64,000 bases of DNA from Acidimicrobiia bacterium (GTDB taxonomy: Bacteria; Actinomycetota; Acidimicrobiia; Acidimicrobiales; MedAcidi-G1): contig DUCC01000011.1 of the NCBI GenBank assembly GCA_012959995.1, positions 1-64,000 on the forward strand. Direction: 5' to 3'. The position numbers were made by a program, and so were the translations under genes. The notes under the pieces were generated by a model. That model had not been told where the DNA came from. It ran no database searches and saw only the letters and a program-made list of their open reading frames with translations. The stretch's first letter is position 1, and each line of letters begins with the position of its first letter. Of the stretch, positions 46,964 through 56,603 are shown piece by piece.

Positions 46964-47665
46964 ATGGACGTCACCGACGCCACCTTTGAAACCGAAGTGA
47001 TTAACCGCTCCGCTACCACCCCCGTGGTAGTGGACCTGTGGGCCCCATGGTGCGAGCCATGCAAATCATTGGGCCCCATCTTGGAAAAAGTTATTGGGGA
47101 AACCGGCGGCCGGGTAATGCTGGCCAAAGTAAACGTTGACGAAAACCCAGGTTTGGCGCAAGCCTTCCAGGCGCAATCCATACCTGCCGTCCACGCCATT
47201 GTCGAAGGCAAACCGGTTGACTCTTTCATGGGCGCCCAAGGCGAAGACTTTGTACGCCAGTTTGTGAGCAAATTGCTCGGCGAAGAACCCGCACCACCAG
47301 TAGACCAACGACTAGCGGCCGGCGACGAAGCCTCTCTACGTTCCCTGCTAGAAGAAACCTCCGACCACCTTGAAGGTGTGTTAGCGCTCGCCGCTTTACT
47401 TATTGAACGCAACAACGAAGGCGACCGAGAAGAAGCAACAACCTTGCTGGCCCGCATACCAGAAACCCCCGAAGCTCGCCGGCTTGCCGCGCTGGCCCGG
47501 GTAGAACAAGTTGACGATATAGAAGGTCGCCTCGCCGAACTGCTTACCCAAGTAAAAGACGACGAAGAAGCCCGCCAAGCGTTCATAGACCTTCTCGAGG
47601 TATTGGGCCCCGACGACCCTCGCACCACGGGATGGCGAAAAAAACTCACCTCTTCCCTGTACTAA
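46964..47665 (+). CDS. Thioredoxin-domain protein, YbbN/CnoX-like
   Basis: 233 aa from ATG 46964 (GAGAGGA, five nt); a longer frame from 46757 runs over the divergent gene's start and is not used. N-terminal thioredoxin domain with the redox site WCEPC (29-33) and the cis-proline in QSIPAVHA, then about 120 residues of TPR-like helices (LLEETSDHLEGVLALAALLIERN...). This matches YbbN/CnoX, a chaperone-holdase that protects chaperonin clients under oxidative stress. Unlike E. coli CnoX, both active-site cysteines are kept, so redox activity is likely. Confidence 0.88.
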   Translation: MDVTDATFETEVINRSATTPVVVDLWAPWCEPCKSLGPILEKVIGETGGRVMLAKVNVDENPGLAQAFQAQSIPAVHAIVEGKPVDSFMGAQGEDFVRQFVSKLLGEEPAPPVDQRLAAGDEASLRSLLEETSDHLEGVLALAALLIERNNEGDREEATTLLARIPETPEARRLAALARVEQVDDIEGRLAELLTQVKDDEEARQAFIDLLEVLGPDDPRTTGWRKKLTSSLY

Positions 47666-47697
47666 ACCCCCAACAAATACCGGCCCTACCGGCCACA

Positions 47698-47737
47698 CCC
47701 ACTTCCCCCCTCTGATGTTTAAAGAACCGGAAGTGGG
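47698..47737 (+). repeat. Inverted repeat that can mask the comEA Shine-Dalgarno
   Basis: CCCACTTCC (47698-47706) and GGAAGTGGG (47729-47737) are perfect 9-bp complements with 22 nt between them. The right arm contains the purine-rich segment just before ATG 47741, so folding would hide the ribosome-binding site. No U tract, so it is not a terminator. Confidence 0.5.
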
Positions 47738-47740
47738 CCC

Positions 47741-48376
47741 ATGCCCGTTATTGATGCCGAACCGGCCAGCCCGCTGCGCCGCCGAATAGACGATTACCTT
47801 TTTGAACACCCAGTAAACCCGAGACGGGTCTTGCTGGCGGTAGCGGTCTTGCTTATCGCCCTAGCGATTACCGCGCTTTCTTGGAGCCAAAAAGACGAGA
47901 GCCCCGTGGCCTCACTGCCTTTCGTGACGGTGGCTCCCTCCACCACCACCATGCCCAGCCTGGTAGTGGTGCACGTGGCTGGGGCGGTTATTTCACCCGG
48001 GCTTTACCATCTAGAAAACACGGCACGAATAGCCGATGCGCTCGACGCAGCGGGCGGCCCCGCCCCAGAAGCTTTACCCAACCAACTCAACTTGGCTTCT
48101 CGACTCACCGATGGGCAACGCATTTGGGTACCCAGTCAAAGCGAACCCAGCGACCCAGCCGAAAATGAAGCGGCCAATAATCAACCGCTGAACATAAACC
48201 AAGCCACGGCCACTCAGTTGGAACAACTCACTGGAATAGGCCCGTCGCTGGCCGCCTCCATTGTGGCCCACCGAGAAAACCAAGGAGCCTTTACCTCCAT
48301 AGATGACCTGCTCAACGTGACAGGCATCGGTCCCGCCAAGTTGGCCGGGTTCCGGTTGCAAATAAGTGCTCCGTGA
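47741..48376 (+). CDS. comEA: ComEA competence DNA-binding protein
   Basis: 211 aa. Cytoplasmic N-terminus, one membrane helix (VLLAVAVLLIALAITALSW, about 27-46), an SLBB domain (VVVHVAGAVISPGLYHLE, from about 70) and a C-terminal pair of helix-hairpin-helix motifs (LTGIGPSLAASIVAHR and VTGIGPAKLAGFRL) that bind double-stranded DNA. Receives incoming DNA at the cell surface during uptake. Overlaps comEC by GTGA. Confidence 0.94.
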   Translation: MPVIDAEPASPLRRRIDDYLFEHPVNPRRVLLAVAVLLIALAITALSWSQKDESPVASLPFVTVAPSTTTMPSLVVVHVAGAVISPGLYHLENTARIADALDAAGGPAPEALPNQLNLASRLTDGQRIWVPSQSEPSDPAENEAANNQPLNINQATATQLEQLTGIGPSLAASIVAHRENQGAFTSIDDLLNVTGIGPAKLAGFRLQISAP

Positions 48377-50115
48377 CGGTGGCCTTCACCCTTCTTGGGG
48401 TCATGGCCGGGGCATTGTTGGCCCAACCACTAAGCGCTCCATGGCTGGGCGTTTTGTTCGGTCTGACTCTCAGTTGGCTGATTTTGGGTGGTCACCGGCG
48501 GTGGGTGGGCATGCTCCTGTTAGGAACGGTGGCCTGCCACTTCAGCGGTCTGGCTTGGCAAGCCACGGCCGCTCCATACCTGGGGCCGGTAACCGGGGTG
48601 GCGCAACTCATGAGCGACCCCACCGAACGCATCGGAGGCGGGTGGCGGGTTGAAGTCCGCATCGATGAAAAACGGTACGACGCTACCTTTACCCCCACCC
48701 AAAACAGCATCGCTGCGCTTTTGGCTGGGCAGCGTTTAGAACTCTCCGGGCAGGTACGCACCGCCCCGCGGCAATGGCAACGCACCCGCCACGTGGTGGG
48801 CACGCTTCGAGTTGACGAGCTCGGGCCGGTGCAACAAGCCTGGTGGCCGTACCGCTTGGCCAACGGGGTAAGAAGAATCTTGGCCCGAGGCACTGCGGTG
48901 CTTCAACCAGGCCAGGCTGCGCTACTTAGCGGGCTAACCATCGGCGACGACCGTTTTCAAGGCCCCGCCATTTCTGATGATTTTCGAGCCGCCGGCCTCG
49001 GCCACCTTTTGGCCGTTTCGGGTCAAAACGTGGCTTTCGTGTTAACGGCGGCGAGCCCCTTGCTAAATCGTTTGCGCACACGAAGCCGGCTTCCGCTTAC
49101 CCTCTTATTGTTAATCTTTTTTGCTCTATTGACCAGGTTTGAGCCCTCGGTGCTGCGAGCCACGGTGATGGCCGGGGGGAGCGCTATGGCCCTCGGGGCG
49201 GGGCGTCCCATCATGGGACTACGACTTTTGGGTGTCACCACCGTTGCCTTGTTGCTGGTTGACCCTCTGCTGCTTTACCGGGCCGCTTTTCAACTTTCGG
49301 TGGCCGCCTCGGGCGGTATTTTGCTTTTGGCCGGCCCGCTGGCTCAGGCTTTTCCGGGGCCCCGCACCGTGGCCAACAGTTTGGCAGTCACCCTGGCCGC
49401 TCAATCGGCGGTCACCCCGCTGCTGCTGGTGTGGTTCGGGCCCGTACCGGTAGCGGCCCTACCCGCCAACTTGCTGGCCGCGCCGGTGGCGGGGCTGCTA
49501 ATGATTTGGGGGATCACCGCCGGACTGGTGGCCGGGGTGGTCGGCCCGCCGTTAGCAACGATGCTGCATTTTCCGAGCTCCCTAGGCCTGCGCTGGATTT
49601 CCGGAGTAGCGGCCCAAGTAGGGGAACGACCTTTCGCCGCCTTGCCCACCGGGGGAGCGTTGCTGCTGGTGGGGCTGGTGTTCCTGGCCGCCGGGGCCAG
49701 CCACCGAGAAAACTTCACCGCAGCACGCAGCGCGTTAACTGCCGTGTTGTTGGCCCTGCTGCTGGTTGGCGGGGCTACTTTCTTGCGGTCGCCAGTCACC
49801 GAAGTTTCCGACGGCCTACGGGTTGCTTCTGCCGGAAAACTCGTGGTGGTCGATGATCACTACGGTGCCGAAGAACTCTTAGGCCGCCTGCGCCGCCACC
49901 AAATAGTGGCCCCAGAACTTTTGATCTTTCGCAACGCCGTGGACCAAGCAGTGCTTAGCGCACTAGTGCAGCGCTTTGATGACGTAGCTATTTGGGCACC
50001 TCGCGGGCCGCCCCCAGCGGTGGTTCCCGACTCTGGAACGGTGGTAATGGCCGGCCAGCAACAATGGCAGGTAGATCAACAAAGCGGCCACCTCTTGGTG
50101 CGGCCCGTGGGGTAG
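48373..50115 (+). CDS. comEC: ComEC/Rec2 DNA-uptake channel, short form
   Basis: 580 aa from GTG 48373, shorter than the usual 700-800. N-terminal helices, an OB-like DUF4131 domain (about 70-150), then the competence domain of many membrane helices beginning at SGLTIGDDRF and containing GHLLAVSGQNVAFVL. After the last helix (LLALLLVGGATFL) about 110 residues remain (VVDDHYGAEELL...), with no HxHxDH motif. So the metallo-beta-lactamase domain that degrades the non-entering strand is missing or reduced to a remnant. Channel function is likely kept; the gene is intact, with no frameshift visible. Confidence 0.92.
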   Translation: MTVAFTLLGVMAGALLAQPLSAPWLGVLFGLTLSWLILGGHRRWVGMLLLGTVACHFSGLAWQATAAPYLGPVTGVAQLMSDPTERIGGGWRVEVRIDEKRYDATFTPTQNSIAALLAGQRLELSGQVRTAPRQWQRTRHVVGTLRVDELGPVQQAWWPYRLANGVRRILARGTAVLQPGQAALLSGLTIGDDRFQGPAISDDFRAAGLGHLLAVSGQNVAFVLTAASPLLNRLRTRSRLPLTLLLLIFFALLTRFEPSVLRATVMAGGSAMALGAGRPIMGLRLLGVTTVALLLVDPLLLYRAAFQLSVAASGGILLLAGPLAQAFPGPRTVANSLAVTLAAQSAVTPLLLVWFGPVPVAALPANLLAAPVAGLLMIWGITAGLVAGVVGPPLATMLHFPSSLGLRWISGVAAQVGERPFAALPTGGALLLVGLVFLAAGASHRENFTAARSALTAVLLALLLVGGATFLRSPVTEVSDGLRVASAGKLVVVDDHYGAEELLGRLRRHQIVAPELLIFRNAVDQAVLSALVQRFDDVAIWAPRGPPPAVVPDSGTVVMAGQQQWQVDQQSGHLLVRPVG

Positions 50116-50144
50116 CAGAACCGCCCGCCGGGGTAGCCGCCGTG

Positions 50145-50150
50145 TAGCGT
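50145..50150 (+). promoter_or_regulatory. -10 box, leaderless folP2-like gene
   Basis: TAGCGT, seven nt before GTG 50158. Confidence 0.5.
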
Positions 50151-50157
50151 CCTCAGG

Positions 50158-51006
50158 GTGCAACTTTGTTTAGGGCCCTCCCACACTTTTGATATAACCC
50201 ACCGGGCTTTAGTCATGGGGATCTTGAACCGCACTCCCGACTCGTTCTATGACCAAGGCCGCTACTGGTCGTTTGATGACTTTTTGGCCTTAGCCGAAAA
50301 ACACGTAGATGACGGCGCTGATTTTCTTGACGTGGGCGGGGTAAAAGCCGGCCCCGGCCCAGAAGTAACCGAAGCCGAGGAACTCGACCGAGTCATCCCG
50401 GCTATTGAAGCCCTGGCCGCCCGTTTCGACCTGCCCCTTTCCATAGATACTTGGCGAGGTGCGGTAGCCGATGCCGCCTTTACCGCCGGAGCATGCATCG
50501 GCAACGACATCAGCGGGTTCGCCGACCCGACGTTTCTTCCGGCCTGTGTCGAACATCAAGCCTCGGTAGTGGCTACCCAAGTGCGCCTCGGGCCGCGTAT
50601 TCCCGATCCCCAACCCCGCTACCAAAACGTACGTACCGAGGTAACCGATTTTCTCGCTACCCGTGCCCAATGGGCGTTAGCGGCCGGCATCCCCACCGAA
50701 CGGATCATGATTGACGCCGGACTAGACCTTGGCAAAATCCCTGCCATGTCGGCCGAACTCCTGCGCCACAGCGACGACCTGACCGGCTTGGGTTATGCAG
50801 TGTTTCTTTCGGCCTCCAACAAAGGGTTCATTGGTGAACTGGTAGGCACCGAAGTTGACCAGCGAAAAGAAGCCTCCTGGGCCGCTCATGCCCTAGGCAT
50901 TTCCTTAGGGTGCCGGGTACTGCGAGCTCACGATGTGCAAGGGGCACGTCGGGTAAGTGACATGATGGCAGCAGTCTTAGCCCACGGTAAAAAAGGACAA
51001 CCATGA
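50158..51006 (+). CDS. folP2: Dihydropteroate synthase homologue, FolP2 type
   Basis: 282 aa TIM barrel. The DHPS N-terminal signature appears as MGILNRTPDSFYDQG rather than NVTPDSFSDGG, and DFLDVGGVKAGPG and LSIDTWRG follow the mycobacterial FolP2 pattern. In Mycobacterium FolP2 does not replace the true DHPS, so its substrate here is uncertain; residues that normally hold the pterin (the SxKxFxG region) read SNKGFIGELVG. No other folate gene adjoins. It overlaps holA by ATGA. Confidence 0.82.
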   Translation: MQLCLGPSHTFDITHRALVMGILNRTPDSFYDQGRYWSFDDFLALAEKHVDDGADFLDVGGVKAGPGPEVTEAEELDRVIPAIEALAARFDLPLSIDTWRGAVADAAFTAGACIGNDISGFADPTFLPACVEHQASVVATQVRLGPRIPDPQPRYQNVRTEVTDFLATRAQWALAAGIPTERIMIDAGLDLGKIPAMSAELLRHSDDLTGLGYAVFLSASNKGFIGELVGTEVDQRKEASWAAHALGISLGCRVLRAHDVQGARRVSDMMAAVLAHGKKGQP

Positions 51007-52016
51007 AAAATCCGATTGTTCTGCTCACCGGGGACGACCCCACGTTGATTAACGAAGCCCTGCGCTCCCTGGTAGAAAAAGCGCTCGACGGGCAAGACCG
51101 GTCGCTGGCTCTTGAAGAACTCAACGAAACCGCTTACCTAGTAGAAAACGAATACTCAGTGGCCCGACTCGTTGATGCCGCACAAACCCCGCCCTTTTTA
51201 ACCGAACGACGGGTCGTGGTAGGCCGCCACGGCGGGCGTTTTAGCACCAAAGACCTGGTGGCCCCCATCGTGGAATACTTAGCCGACCCTCTCCCCACAA
51301 CCCGGCTTATTTTGGTATGGGAAAAAGGCGAAAACCCCACCCACCAAAAACTGAGTGCCCCGCCAAAATCTTTAAAAGAAGCGATCGAAGCCGCCGGCGG
51401 GGCCATTCAACACTGTTCGGTGGGTCGAGGAAGAGAAGCCGACCAATGGTTACAAAAGCGATTCGACGCCGCCGACCTTCGCTTTGATCGTTCAGCCCGT
51501 AACGCCATAACGCAACGCATTGGTGAACAGCGAACTCGAGTGGTGGCTTTGTTCGCCACCCTCGGAGCAGTATTCGGCACCGAAAAAGAACTCAGCGCAA
51601 GCGACGTAGAACCCTATTTAGGGCAAGCCGGGGGAGTGGCTCCCTGGGACCTCACCGACGCCATAGATGCCGGTGACGTAGCAAAATCCTTAGACCGACT
51701 CCACCGAATGCAAGAATCAGGAGACCGGCACCCGTTGGCCATTGTCAGCGCGCTCCACGCCCACTACGGTCGACTTTTACGCCTCGACGGTTCGGGAATA
51801 ACTACCGAAAATGGAGCAAGCGAGGCCTTAGGCATCAAAGGCTTCCCGGCCAAAAAAGCGTTACAAGTAAGCCGACGGCTTGGCCCTGGTGGAGCAGGCA
51901 AAGCCATCAAACTCTTGGCCGTCGCTGACCTCGACCTCAAAGGGCGTACCGCATGGCCGCCAGAGTTGGTGACCGAAGTATTAGTCGCTCGACTGGCCTC
52001 ACTGGCCCGCCGATAA
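51003..52016 (+). CDS. holA: DNA polymerase III subunit delta
   Basis: 337 aa clamp-loader subunit that opens the beta clamp. Family features: IVLLTGDDPTLINEALRSLV at the start, LVDAAQTPPFLTERRVVVGR, and the C-terminal collar domain (HPLAIVSALHAHYGRLLRL). Usually found next to comEC and rpsT in actinobacteria, as here. Its stop is seven nt from the convergent rpsT stop. Confidence 0.94.
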   Translation: MKNPIVLLTGDDPTLINEALRSLVEKALDGQDRSLALEELNETAYLVENEYSVARLVDAAQTPPFLTERRVVVGRHGGRFSTKDLVAPIVEYLADPLPTTRLILVWEKGENPTHQKLSAPPKSLKEAIEAAGGAIQHCSVGRGREADQWLQKRFDAADLRFDRSARNAITQRIGEQRTRVVALFATLGAVFGTEKELSASDVEPYLGQAGGVAPWDLTDAIDAGDVAKSLDRLHRMQESGDRHPLAIVSALHAHYGRLLRLDGSGITTENGASEALGIKGFPAKKALQVSRRLGPGGAGKAIKLLAVADLDLKGRTAWPPELVTEVLVARLASLARR

Positions 52017-52023
52017 AAAACAG

Positions 52024-52284
52024 TTAAGCGCTTTGTGCGTCGAAACGTTTTTGCAAACGAGACTTTTGACGAGCTGCAGTGTTGGCGTGGATCACACCTT
52101 TAGCAGCTGCCGTGTCAATGCGGCGCATAGCCAGCAACAGGGCTTCGTCACGATCAGCACCGTTTTCCGCAGCGGCCAAAGCAGCCTTGGTGCGGGTACG
52201 CAACTCGGTGCGCACCATACGGTTACGCGTGCGTTGCTTTTCGGTTTGACGGTTTCGTTTAATTTGGCTTTTAATGTTTGCCAC
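52024..52284 (-). CDS. rpsT: 30S ribosomal protein S20
   Basis: 86 aa from GTG 52284 (VANIKSQIKRNRQTEKQRTRN), the conserved N-terminus; the frame is open 15 codons further upstream without similarity. GAGG lies 11 nt before the GTG and a TATTTT box about 30 nt before, so this mRNA has a short leader. C-terminal KGVIHANTAARQKSRLQKR is typical. Confidence 0.97.
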   Translation of the reverse strand: MANIKSQIKRNRQTEKQRTRNRMVRTELRTRTKAALAAAENGADRDEALLLAMRRIDTAAAKGVIHANTAARQKSRLQKRFDAQSA

Positions 52285-52448
52285 GGGGGCACATACCTCT
52301 ATGAGAAAATATTTGGGACATGAAGTCAAAAGACCTCGCCGTTAATAAGACTTAACGAACAGCCCACAATGCTACCGCCCAGCAAAGAAAAATACGGTCT
52401 TAAACCGACTTCTCTGCCCAAGGGTGTCCACCAACCCTGAACCTACGG

Positions 52449-52454
52449 TACGGT
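52449..52454 (+). promoter_or_regulatory. -10 box, leaderless lepA
   Basis: TACGGT, nine nt before ATG 52464. Confidence 0.5.
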
Positions 52455-52463
52455 CAGCCCACA

Positions 52464-54248
52464 ATGGACTTATCACGCTTACGCAACACTTCGATTATTG
52501 CGCATATTGATCACGGCAAGTCCACGCTGGCTGATCGCATGTTAGAACTCTGCGGAGCAGTAGACCCCCGAGAAATGCGGGCCCAATACTTGGACTCCAT
52601 GGATATTGAACGTGAGCGGGGCATCACCATCAAGTTGCAAAGCGTGCGCCTGGACTGGAACGATGCAGTTATTAACCTGATCGACACCCCCGGCCATGTG
52701 GACTTCGGCTACGAAGTAAGCCGATCGTTGGCGGCCTGCGAAGGGGTGATTTTGGTGGTTGATGCCGCTCAAGGAATCGAAGCACAAACCCTGGCCAACT
52801 GCTACCTGGCTTTAGAAAATGATTTAGAAATCGTGGCCGCTCTCAACAAAATCGATCTCCCGGCAGCGGAACCCGAACGCTACGCCGAAGAAATCGAATC
52901 CGTTTTAGGCATCCCCGCCGAAGAAATATTGTTGATCAGCGCAAAAACAGGAGAAGGGGTAATAGAACTTCTCGATGCCGTGGTGGACCGCACCCCGCCG
53001 CCGGTGGGCGACCCAAATGCCCCCCTCCAAGCACTTGTTTTCGACAGTCACTTCGACCAATATCGAGGGGTGGTGTCTTCTATCCGGGTAGTAAACGGAA
53101 CCATTACCCCCAAAACTCAAGCGCGTTTTATGCAAGCCGGTGCAGTGCACGACGTAGATGAAATTGGTGTCCGGCGTCCCGAAATGACCCCGGTAGACGA
53201 ATTAGGCCCCGGCGAAGTTGGCTACCTTCTGGCCGGAGTAAAAGATGTGGGTGAAGCCCGCTCTGGCGAAACAATAACCAGCAACCGTCGGGGAGCCCAA
53301 GAAGCCCTTCAAGGCTACCGCGAACCTCAACCCATGGTCTTCAGCGGCCTTTACCCCATAGACGGCGATGAATTCAACGACCTGCGCGACGCTCTAGAAA
53401 AACTTCGCCTCAACGACTCCAGCTTTACCTATCAGCCAGAAACTTCCGGAGCTTTAGGCTTCGGCTTCCGATGCGGGTTCTTGGGCCTCCTCCACATGGA
53501 GATCGTACGAGAACGCCTAGAACGCGAATTCAACCTCAGCCTCATCACCACTGCACCTTCGGTGGAATACCAAATCGAATTAACCACCGGAGAAAAGCTG
53601 GAAGTAGACAACCCCTGCGACCTGCCCTTAGCGGCAGAAATTGAACGCATAAACGAGCCATGGCTGGCCGCAAAGATTATTACCCCATCGGAATACACCG
53701 GGGCACTCATGGAACTTTGCCAAGAACGTCGAGGCGAGTTGGAATCAATGACCTACCTCTCACCCAAACGCGTAGAACTGAGTTACCACCTTCCCCTCGC
53801 CGAAGTAGTCATCGACTTCTTTGACCAAATGAAAAGCCGCACCCAGGGTTACGCCAGTTTGGATTACGACCCCGAGGGCTACCGCTCCTCAGACCTCGTA
53901 CGCGTAGACATCTTGCTCCACGGCGAAACGGTGGACGCTTTTTCCATGATCGTGCATCGAAGCGCCGCAGATTCTTACGGGCGACGGATGGCCGCAAAAC
54001 TCAAAGAACTCATTCCACGGCAACAATTCGAAGTACCGATCCAAGCGGCCATCGGGGGGCGCATCATCGCCCGAGAAACAGTACGAGCTTTCCGAAAAGA
54101 CGTAACAGCGAAACTTTACGGTGGAGACATCACCCGTAAACGCAAGCTTTTAGAAAAACAAAAAGTCGGAAAACGAAAAATGAAATCCATCGGGCGAGTC
54201 GAAGTCCCTCAGGAAGCCTTCGTGTCGGCACTTCGCCTCGACGACTAA
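52464..54248 (+). CDS. lepA: Elongation factor 4 (LepA)
   Basis: 594 aa translational GTPase. P-loop [16 protein letters not shown]3 DTPGHVDF, G4 NKIDLPAA, and the LepA-specific C-terminal domain ending [22 protein letters not shown]. Acts on the ribosome during stress or initiation. Divergent from rpsT. Confidence 0.98.
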   Translation: MDLSRLRNTSIIAHIDHGKSTLADRMLELCGAVDPREMRAQYLDSMDIERERGITIKLQSVRLDWNDAVINLIDTPGHVDFGYEVSRSLAACEGVILVVDAAQGIEAQTLANCYLALENDLEIVAALNKIDLPAAEPERYAEEIESVLGIPAEEILLISAKTGEGVIELLDAVVDRTPPPVGDPNAPLQALVFDSHFDQYRGVVSSIRVVNGTITPKTQARFMQAGAVHDVDEIGVRRPEMTPVDELGPGEVGYLLAGVKDVGEARSGETITSNRRGAQEALQGYREPQPMVFSGLYPIDGDEFNDLRDALEKLRLNDSSFTYQPETSGALGFGFRCGFLGLLHMEIVRERLEREFNLSLITTAPSVEYQIELTTGEKLEVDNPCDLPLAAEIERINEPWLAAKIITPSEYTGALMELCQERRGELESMTYLSPKRVELSYHLPLAEVVIDFFDQMKSRTQGYASLDYDPEGYRSSDLVRVDILLHGETVDAFSMIVHRSAADSYGRRMAAKLKELIPRQQFEVPIQAAIGGRIIARETVRAFRKDVTAKLYGGDITRKRKLLEKQKVGKRKMKSIGRVEVPQEAFVSALRLDD

Positions 54249-54284
54249 AGCGTCCCATTGGTTACGCCACCCGTAGTAGGGCGG

Positions 54285-54290
54285 TAGCAT
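54285..54290 (+). promoter_or_regulatory. -10 box, leaderless hrcA
   Basis: TAGCAT, six nt before ATG 54297. No CIRCE inverted repeat is visible near it. Confidence 0.5.
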
Positions 54291-54296
54291 CACCCC

Positions 54297-55295
54297 ATGC
54301 TCGAAGACCGCAAAGCCGCCATCTTGAGTGCCGTGGTGGCCGAATACATCGAAACAGCAGTCCCCGTGGGGTCTGGGCACATCTCTACCGCCCCCGGTGT
54401 TGACGTTTCTTCGGCCACCGTGCGCAACGAACTGGTGCATCTCGAAGAACAAGGCTACCTCGTAAAACCCCACACCTCGGCGGGCCGCATACCCACCGAT
54501 AAGGCCTACCGGTTCTTCGTTGACCAACTTGATCGCCCCGGCCCCTTAGATCCCGGTGACCGAGAACAAGTCTCAGCATTTTTTGCTCGCTCCTATAATG
54601 AACTCGAACAAATGCTCAGCGACACCAGCACCCTGCTGGCCGACCTGACCGGAACCGCTGCGGTGGTGATCGCCCCCGACCGCCACCATCAAGAAGTTCG
54701 CTCCGTGCAACTGGTTTCTCTAAGCGCCCAAGTGACGTTGCTGGTTTTGGTTATGGCCAACGGTTCGCTAGAAAAACATGTTGTAGAGTTGGCCGCTGAG
54801 GCTGTTGAATCAACCGTGGCGGTGGCCAGCGCCCACCTTTCCGCAGCGCTCATTGGCCGACGTTCTTCAGACGTCCCGGCCGCTCCGCTCTCTGGAGACG
54901 TAGCAGTAGACCAGGTCTTGGCTGCGGTGATGATCGTGTTGGGGGCCCGACCAGAAGCCCTCGATCAAGCATTCGTGGGCGGCACCTCACAAGTGGCTGC
55001 CTCTTTCCACGGCGTGGAACGCATCCAGCAAGTCTTAGCAGTATTGGAACGACAATTCGTCGTGGTGAGTTTGATCCGTGACGTCATTGACCGGGGGCTT
55101 ACCGTAGCCATCGGCAGCGAAACCGGGGTAAAGCCCCTCGCTGAATGCGCCCTAGTGGTAGCTCCCTACGAAGTAGAAGGCGAACGGGCCGGGTCTATTG
55201 CGGTGCTCGGGCCCACCCATATGAACTACCCCCAAGCTCTCGCTACCGTGGCGGTAGTGGGGCGTCAACTTGGGCAACGCATAACCGAGGGCTAA
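54297..55295 (+). CDS. hrcA: Heat-inducible transcription repressor HrcA
   Basis: 332 aa. Winged helix at the N-terminus (SSATVRNELVHLEEQGYL and PHTSAGRIPTDKAYRFFV) and the C-terminal dimerisation domain with the GAF-like segment ending AVLGPTHMNYPQALA. Represses chaperone genes through the CIRCE operator, with GroEL as cofactor. dnaJ follows three nt after the stop. Its targets are not in the window, or lack a recognisable CIRCE here. Confidence 0.96.
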   Translation: MLEDRKAAILSAVVAEYIETAVPVGSGHISTAPGVDVSSATVRNELVHLEEQGYLVKPHTSAGRIPTDKAYRFFVDQLDRPGPLDPGDREQVSAFFARSYNELEQMLSDTSTLLADLTGTAAVVIAPDRHHQEVRSVQLVSLSAQVTLLVLVMANGSLEKHVVELAAEAVESTVAVASAHLSAALIGRRSSDVPAAPLSGDVAVDQVLAAVMIVLGARPEALDQAFVGGTSQVAASFHGVERIQQVLAVLERQFVVVSLIRDVIDRGLTVAIGSETGVKPLAECALVVAPYEVEGERAGSIAVLGPTHMNYPQALATVAVVGRQLGQRITEG

Positions 55296-55298
55296 CAG

Positions 55299-56387
55299 AT
55301 GGCGAAAGATCTCTACGAAATACTCGAAGTTGAGCGCGATGTTTCAGCCTCCGAACTGAAATCCTCATACCGAGGGTTGGCCCGCCGGTACCACCCGGAC
55401 GCCAACCCCGATGACCCAGAGGCCGAAAGCAACTTTAAAGAAATCGCCGCCGCCTACGAAGTGCTCTCCGACCCAGAGCGTCGCAACAACTACGACCGCT
55501 TCGGCCACACCGGTCAAGGAGCGCCCGCTGGCGTCCCCTTCGGCGGGTTCGGTGACATATTTAATTCGTTCTTTGGGGGTCAACAAAACGGACCTCGAGT
55601 GGCTAGTGGCGAAGATCTCGAAACGGTGCTCACGCTCTCTTTCGAAGAAGCAGTGTTTGGCACCGAAGCCACCATTGAGGTGCGCACCGCAGTGCCTTGT
55701 CAAACCTGTGAAGCCACCGGAGCAGCCCCAGGCAGCGAAGCCGTTACCTGCCATACCTGCGACGGAGCGGGACAAGTACAACGGGTAAGACAATCAATTT
55801 TGGGCCAAATGGTTTCAAACACTTTGTGCCCCACCTGCAATGGGGCCGGCACCACCATTGCTAAACCATGCCAAGAATGTTCCGGCGAAGGACGCAACAT
55901 CGAAGAGGCCAGTTACACCATTGATGTGCAGGCCGGCGTAGACGAAGGAGCCAGTTTACGCTTAACCGGTCGCGGCGCTGTGGGGCCTCGGGGCGGCCCG
56001 GCGGGCGACCTTTATGTTCGACTACGTGTAGAAGACCACCCAGTATTTGAGCGCCACGGCTACGACCTCGTGCACCGCATGCACCTGCCGGTAACACAAG
56101 CAGTGTTCGGGGTGACCATGCCTTACGAAACGCTCGACGGGGACGAAACCTTAACTATTGCTGCAGGAACGCAAACCGGAAAAATAATTCGTCTACGAGG
56201 AAAAGGGGTTCCCCACGTCAACGGACGGGGGAGAGGCGACCTGCTTATTGAGGTCACCGTTGACACACCGCTTTCTTTAACCGAAGAGCAAGAAACCTCG
56301 CTCAGGAAGTTTGCCGAAGAGCGACAAGAAGAGGTTTCCCCACCCGACGAAGGGTTCATTAGCCGGGTGCGTTCCGCCTTGCGTTGA
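55299..56387 (+). CDS. dnaJ: Chaperone DnaJ
   Basis: 362 aa type I J protein. J domain with HPD (YHPDANPDDPEAE), short Gly/Phe linker (GVPFGGFGDIFNSFFGG), four CxxCxGxG-type zinc repeats (CQTCEATG, CHTCDGAG, CPTCNGAG, CQECSGEG; the first has T in place of the first G) and C-terminal peptide-binding domains. Stimulates DnaK. Co-transcribed with hrcA. In actinobacteria this is the second, hrcA-linked dnaJ (dnaJ2); dnaK and grpE are not in the window. Confidence 0.97.
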   Translation: MAKDLYEILEVERDVSASELKSSYRGLARRYHPDANPDDPEAESNFKEIAAAYEVLSDPERRNNYDRFGHTGQGAPAGVPFGGFGDIFNSFFGGQQNGPRVASGEDLETVLTLSFEEAVFGTEATIEVRTAVPCQTCEATGAAPGSEAVTCHTCDGAGQVQRVRQSILGQMVSNTLCPTCNGAGTTIAKPCQECSGEGRNIEEASYTIDVQAGVDEGASLRLTGRGAVGPRGGPAGDLYVRLRVEDHPVFERHGYDLVHRMHLPVTQAVFGVTMPYETLDGDETLTIAAGTQTGKIIRLRGKGVPHVNGRGRGDLLIEVTVDTPLSLTEEQETSLRKFAEERQEEVSPPDEGFISRVRSALR

Positions 56388-56603
56388 ACGCACTGCGTGG
56401 CATCTTAAGTAATGCTGGTTTCTCTTTAATAAATACAGCATTGAGTATAAAACCCTGCTGACCTGCGACTTTAGGGAGCCATTTCAAAAATTGCGCTCCA
56501 CCGCATTGGACGCTACGCTCATCTCTCAACGACCACGCGCTGTGTGGTGCCTTACCCTTGGGCTTCGGCCAAAACGATCCAGTAAAAGGAAGCCAAAACA
56601 CTG

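Noticed and set aside
54249..54296. CIRCE operator upstream of hrcA
   Set aside because: No TTAGCACTC-type inverted repeat is visible near hrcA-dnaJ.
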